From Arthrobacter sp. APC 3897 (lineage in GTDB: Bacteria > Actinomycetota > Actinomycetes > Actinomycetales > Micrococcaceae), in assembly GCF_030407495.1 (NCBI RefSeq), contig NZ_JASDDG010000007.1, positions 48,943 to 112,942 on the forward strand: a DNA stretch of 64,000 nt, read 5' to 3'. The notes beneath the pieces are model-generated. The model had not been told where the DNA came from. It was given only the letters and a program-made list of their open reading frames with translations, and made no database searches. This document shows positions 60,652-64,000 of this stretch, one piece after another (the first letter of the stretch is position 1; every line of letters begins with the position of its first letter). A program made the translations under genes and the position numbers.

Positions 60652-61296
60652 ATGAGTGAGTCCAATGAAATGCCCCCACGGCATCACAAACCCAAGCTGT
60701 ACGCTCCGCTGGACTTCGCCAACATCCCCGGAGGCGCGGATCCGGCCCGGGTGTCCGAGGCGGCCCATCTGGCAGCCCGGGCGCTGGTCCACCACGGCAG
60801 GGAAAGCTCCGATCCGGAAATTACCCGCCGCCTGGTGAAGCTGGCTGACCGGCAGGGCCTGGAATCCATCGCCGAGATGTGGGCCGAAAGCCCTGCCCGC
60901 TCCCTGCCGGGTGCCCTGTGGCGCCTCTATGCCCTCCGCGCAGCCACTCAGCAGAATCCGGAGCGGGTTGCCGCCTACTACGCCGCCGGCAAAGATGTTG
61001 CCCAGGTGTCCAAGGTGGTGGCGGGAGTTGCCGAGCCGCTGGGCGCTGATGAGGTCAAGGCCATGGCAGACACCATCCTCTCCGGAGCTTTCGAAGGTGA
61101 GTTTGACGTGGCGCTGGAACGCTTTGCGGCATTCTGCCGCGTGGTTGCCCTGGGCCAGACCCATCACGCAGATTCAGCAGAGGCAGGCAGCACCGACAAG
61201 GCGACACAGCTCACCCGCAATGCCCGCCAGTTGATGCGTACGGCCGAAGATTTGGAGTATTCAGCGGCCGCCTGGCGACGGGGAGAGCTGGATTAA
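60652..61296 (+). CDS. Conserved hypothetical protein
   Basis: A 214-residue helical soluble protein. It has a Pro/His-rich start (PPRHHKPKLYAPLDFANIP) and conserved-looking segments LPGALWRLYALRAA and LSGAFEGEFDVALERFAAFCRVVALG. No signal peptide or catalytic motif is seen. It precedes the phosphate-transport genes by 230 bases. I do not recognise a function. Confidence 0.78.
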   Translation: MSESNEMPPRHHKPKLYAPLDFANIPGGADPARVSEAAHLAARALVHHGRESSDPEITRRLVKLADRQGLESIAEMWAESPARSLPGALWRLYALRAATQQNPERVAAYYAAGKDVAQVSKVVAGVAEPLGADEVKAMADTILSGAFEGEFDVALERFAAFCRVVALGQTHHADSAEAGSTDKATQLTRNARQLMRTAEDLEYSAAAWRRGELD

Positions 61297-61315
61297 GGGC
61301 CTCCCCGAGCTCATG

Positions 61316-61342
61316 TTGACAACGCCGGCGAAGCGTAGAAAA
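61316..61342 (+). promoter_or_regulatory. Candidate promoter of the pit operon
   Basis: A perfect TTGACA (61316-61321) is followed after about 17 bases by a weak AAAACT-like -10. The leader to ATG 61527 would be about 180 bases. Confidence 0.35.
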
Positions 61343-61526
61343 CTGAAATTGGTGTCGGACTGCGGAACCCCCGGGCTTCAACTTAGAGCCGCTTCGAGCG
61401 GCCTTCCGCCGAGAGGCGCTCCCGGTCCGGCACCGCTTTTGGATCTACCCCCGCAGCCGATAATCTTGGGCTCGTGACCTACTTCCCGCAGGGCCCCCAC
61501 GCCGGCCGGCAACCCCGGGTTTGCCC

Positions 61527-62144
61527 ATGAAGCTGCGACTCTTTCCCCAGGAAAACGCCGGGCTCGAACTCCTTTCCACTATGGGCGGCGTACTGATCCG
61601 CGGCGCGGGGACACTTTCGGAAGTCCTTGGTGCAGAAGCCGCTGACTACGAACGCCTCGCCGAGCACATGCATCAGCTTGAAGCTGAAGCCACCGGCCTG
61701 CACTTCGCGCTGATGACGCAGATGAGGTCAAGCTTCATCAATCCGCTCCCCCGTGAGGACCTCTACGACCTTTCCCTCACGCTGATGTCAGCGATGGAAA
61801 ACCTCGACGCCGCCGCGGAAATCATTTCGCTGTACCGGCTGACCGGCATTTCCAAACGTGCTGCCGAGCAGCTTGAAGTCATTGGCCGGCAGGCGGAGCT
61901 GACCGCAGGAGCCATGCGCCGCCTGGCTTCGCTCGAGGACCTCGACGACTACTGGATCGAGATGCTGCGCCTGTCCAAGCGCTCTGAGCGCACCCACCGT
62001 ATCTGGGTGTCCGAACTCCTGCGCGACCACAAGCCGCTAACGTATGCCCGGCACAGGGACCTGGCTGACCAGCTGGCCGGAACCACCGCTTCCCTGCGGC
62101 AGTGCGCCACGGCCGTAGGCGGCATTCTGGTGCGGGAATCCTAG
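61527..62144 (+). CDS. DUF47/PhoU-like phosphate transport regulator
   Basis: A 205-residue all-helical protein of the DUF47 family, related to PhoU. It begins MKLRLFPQENAGLELL and has FINPLPREDLYDLSLTLMSAMENLD and NKxxHR-like ERTHRIWVSELL segments. It pairs with Pit-type phosphate permeases, which it probably regulates. ATG 61527 is the start; a TTG at 61521 would add two residues. It is immediately adjacent to the permease gene. Confidence 0.9.
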   Translation: MKLRLFPQENAGLELLSTMGGVLIRGAGTLSEVLGAEAADYERLAEHMHQLEAEATGLHFALMTQMRSSFINPLPREDLYDLSLTLMSAMENLDAAAEIISLYRLTGISKRAAEQLEVIGRQAELTAGAMRRLASLEDLDDYWIEMLRLSKRSERTHRIWVSELLRDHKPLTYARHRDLADQLAGTTASLRQCATAVGGILVRES

Positions 62145-63155
62145 GTGGAGCCGGTTCTCCTGGCAGCCGTGATTCTGTTTGCGGGAGCCTACGCCTTCAT
62201 CAATGGGTTCCACGACGTTTCAAACTCCGTGGCCACCTCGGTGCGCACCCGGGCACTGACCCCCACAGCCGCCGTCGTCCTTGCCTCCGTCTTCAACCTG
62301 ACCGGCGCCCTGCTGAGCACAGCCCTGGCCCTGGTTCTGGCGGACCGGTTCATCCAGCTGCCGGAGGGAACACCCGGCCTCGGAATCCTGATAGCGGGGC
62401 TGCTGGCCGCGTGCGGCTGGGGCGTGTGGACCTGGTGGCGGCGCATGCCCTCATCGTCAACGCACGCCCTGGTGGGAGGCATCGTGGGCTCCGGAGCGGC
62501 ATCCACACTGGTGGGCGGTCCCAACATTGCGGAGTCCTCCCAAGTGCTCCTGCAGCAGATTGTCCTGCCGCTGCTGCTCTCCCCAGTGGTTGCCTTTGTC
62601 CTGGCCTACCTGCTGGTTTTTCCGACCACGTGGCTCATGCGCTACAGCTCGCCGCGCCGCGGCGACGCCGGGAACCGGATTGCCCAGTCAGTGTTCACGT
62701 CGGCGTTTTCGCTGGGCCACGGCATGCAGGACGGGCAGCGGACAATGGCGGTGATAGTCCTGGCGCTGGTGGCCGCCGGAGTCTCCGGCAGCACCGGCAT
62801 TCCGCTCTGGGTGCAGATCTTTTCCGGCGTTGCGCTGGCCGCGGGCAGCCTCTTCGGCGGCTGGCGGATCAGCCGGACACTGGGAAGCCGCCTGGTGCGC
62901 ATCGACCCGCTGCGCGGCATGAGCGCGACGGCGGTCAGCTCCTCCATGCTCTTCCTGGGTGCCGTATGGCTTCAGATCCCGCTCTCGAGCACACAGACCA
63001 TGACCTCGGCGATTGTGGGTGCCGGTGCCAACCAGCGGTTTTCCACTGTCCGGTTCATCCCGCTGCGGGAAGTCCTGATGACCTGGCTGGTCACGGCCCC
63101 GGTCACCGCACTGCTCGGCGGGATTCTCTTCCTGGCCCTCAGCCCGCTGCTTTGA
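62145..63155 (+). CDS. Low-affinity inorganic phosphate transporter (Pit family)
   Basis: A 336-residue membrane protein with about ten hydrophobic segments. The two Pit repeats are visible: FINGFHDVSNSVATSVRTRAL near the start and FSLGHGMQDGQRTMAV in the second half. It imports phosphate with protons or as a metal-phosphate. GTG 62145 directly follows the DUF47 stop, so the two are coupled. Confidence 0.93.
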   Translation: MEPVLLAAVILFAGAYAFINGFHDVSNSVATSVRTRALTPTAAVVLASVFNLTGALLSTALALVLADRFIQLPEGTPGLGILIAGLLAACGWGVWTWWRRMPSSSTHALVGGIVGSGAASTLVGGPNIAESSQVLLQQIVLPLLLSPVVAFVLAYLLVFPTTWLMRYSSPRRGDAGNRIAQSVFTSAFSLGHGMQDGQRTMAVIVLALVAAGVSGSTGIPLWVQIFSGVALAAGSLFGGWRISRTLGSRLVRIDPLRGMSATAVSSSMLFLGAVWLQIPLSSTQTMTSAIVGAGANQRFSTVRFIPLREVLMTWLVTAPVTALLGGILFLALSPLL

Positions 63156-63204
63156 GGCACCCTGCGGGACACGCACGGAAAGCACCGGGGCGCAGGAACT
63201 GCTC

Positions 63205-63984
63205 CTATCCGAAGCGGCCTGAAACGTAATCCTCAGTGGCCTTCTGGGACGGGTTGTTGAAGATGACCGTGGTGTCGTCGTACTCGATGAGCTTGCCCGG
63301 CTTGCCGGTACCGGCAATGTTGAAGAAGGCGGTCTTGTCGGAAACCCGGGCTGCCTGCTGCATGTTGTGGGTCACGATCACCACCGTGTAATCGCTCTTG
63401 AGTTCCTCGATGAGGTCCTCGATGGCGAGGGTGGAGATGGGGTCCAGGGCCGAGCACGGCTCGTCCATGAGAATAACCTCGGGCGAAACGGCAATGGCAC
63501 GGGCAATGCACAGACGCTGCTGCTGGCCGCCGGAGAGGCCGGAGCCGGGCTTGTCCAGGCGGTCCCGGACTTCCTTCCACAGGTTGGCCCCGGTGAGGGA
63601 CTTCTCCACGAGGTTGTCCGCATCGGACTTGGAGATGCGCTTGTTGTTCAGCTTCACGCCTGCCAGGACGTTGTCCCGGATGGACATGGTGGGGAACGGG
63701 TTGGGGCGCTGGAACACCATGCCGATGTGGCTGCGCACCGTCACGGGGTCAACTCCGGGACCGTAAAGGTTTTCGCCGTCCAGCAGGACTTCGCCCTCCA
63801 CCCGGGCGCCGGGAAGGACCTCATGCATGCGGTTCAGGGTGCGCAGGAAGGTTGACTTTCCACAGCCCGAGGGTCCGATGAACGCCGTGACGGAGCGGGC
63901 CTCAATGTTGATGTTGACGTTTTCTACGGCCAGGAAGTCGCCGTAGTAGACGTTGAGGTCCTTAACGTCGATTCGCTTGGACAT
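63205..63984 (-). CDS. pstB: Phosphate ABC transporter ATPase PstB
   Basis: A 259-residue ATPase of the high-affinity phosphate transporter. It has Walker [10 protein letters not shown], the PstB-specific [12 protein letters not shown], signature GLSGGQQQR, Walker [12 protein letters not shown] and the switch [24 protein letters not shown] precedes ATG 63984 by six bases. Its partners (pstS, pstC, pstA) are expected beyond the window edge. It is convergent with pit, so low- and high-affinity phosphate uptake lie back to back. Confidence 0.97.
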   Translation of the reverse strand: MSKRIDVKDLNVYYGDFLAVENVNINIEARSVTAFIGPSGCGKSTFLRTLNRMHEVLPGARVEGEVLLDGENLYGPGVDPVTVRSHIGMVFQRPNPFPTMSIRDNVLAGVKLNNKRISKSDADNLVEKSLTGANLWKEVRDRLDKPGSGLSGGQQQRLCIARAIAVSPEVILMDEPCSALDPISTLAIEDLIEELKSDYTVVIVTHNMQQAARVSDKTAFFNIAGTGKPGKLIEYDDTTVIFNNPSQKATEDYVSGRFG

Positions 63985-64000
63985 GTGATTCCTTTTGTTG

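Overview
The window is high-GC DNA with many GTG and TTG starts, tightly overlapping genes and families typical of Actinobacteria: an AmaP/DUF6286/DUF2273/Asp23 operon, an actinobacterial-type GGPP synthase, pta-ackA, and separate tRNAs of actinobacterial type. The gene content suggests a soil Micrococcaceae (Arthrobacter sensu lato). That assignment is an inference from gene content, not from a marker gene. I see no rRNA, no CRISPR array, and no transposase or phage gene.

Region by region. 1-2929: the end of a fructose-type PTS operon (PfkB-family sugar-phosphate kinase cut by the window edge, EIIBC, EIIA), facing a DeoR-family regulator (3013-3810) across a strong bidirectional terminator. 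3954-6481: NAD synthetase, exonuclease III and a conserved hypothetical. 6629-26563: a large accessory carbohydrate/cyclitol region. Its core is one tightly coupled operon, 9486-16577. It encodes a myo-inositol-3-phosphate-synthase-like enzyme, a UbiA prenyltransferase (EboC-like), a TIM barrel fused to an EboA domain, a TatD-like hydrolase (EboB-like), EboE, and an alkaline-phosphatase-superfamily enzyme (EboF-like). A divergent ROK repressor and a clear palindrome sit at its promoter. The flanks carry a Tat-exported TIM-barrel protein, a secreted glucose/sorbosone-dehydrogenase-like protein with a PKD domain, a second ROK regulator, a geranylgeranyl-diphosphate-type synthase, a ribose-type sugar ABC transporter and a Gfo/Idh/MocA oxidoreductase.

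26637-28930: Asp23/AmaP envelope operon. 28988-29434: FMN-binding PNPOx-like protein. 29638-29977: tRNA-Phe, tRNA-Asp and tRNA-Glu on the minus strand. 30122-38061: zincin, CDF metal exporter, universal stress protein, small FAD protein, AzgA-type purine permease, spermidine-synthase-like protein, thiamine-binding protein and APC permease. 38326-41555: pta-ackA. 41666-50337: housekeeping and stress genes (STAS-like protein, zinc alcohol dehydrogenase, phosphoesterase, DoxX-like, GH15, DUF445, EcsC, GlsB, esterase). 50479-55795: a complete fructose PTS operon fruK-fruA-ptsI-ptsH, which could also supply EI and HPr to the first PTS. 55942-60236: a membrane protein/HTH pair, GNAT, and an iron-redox enzyme/CDGSH pair. 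60358-60433: tRNA-Lys. 60652-63984: phosphate uptake (DUF47 regulator, Pit permease, convergent pstB).

The most interesting system is the Ebo-like operon. In described Ebo clusters the cyclase slot (EboD) is a dehydroquinate-synthase-like sugar-phosphate cyclase. Here an unrelated cyclase, inositol-3-phosphate synthase, occupies that place, and a prenyl diphosphate synthase lies nearby. Together this suggests synthesis and trafficking of a prenylated cyclitol (inference).
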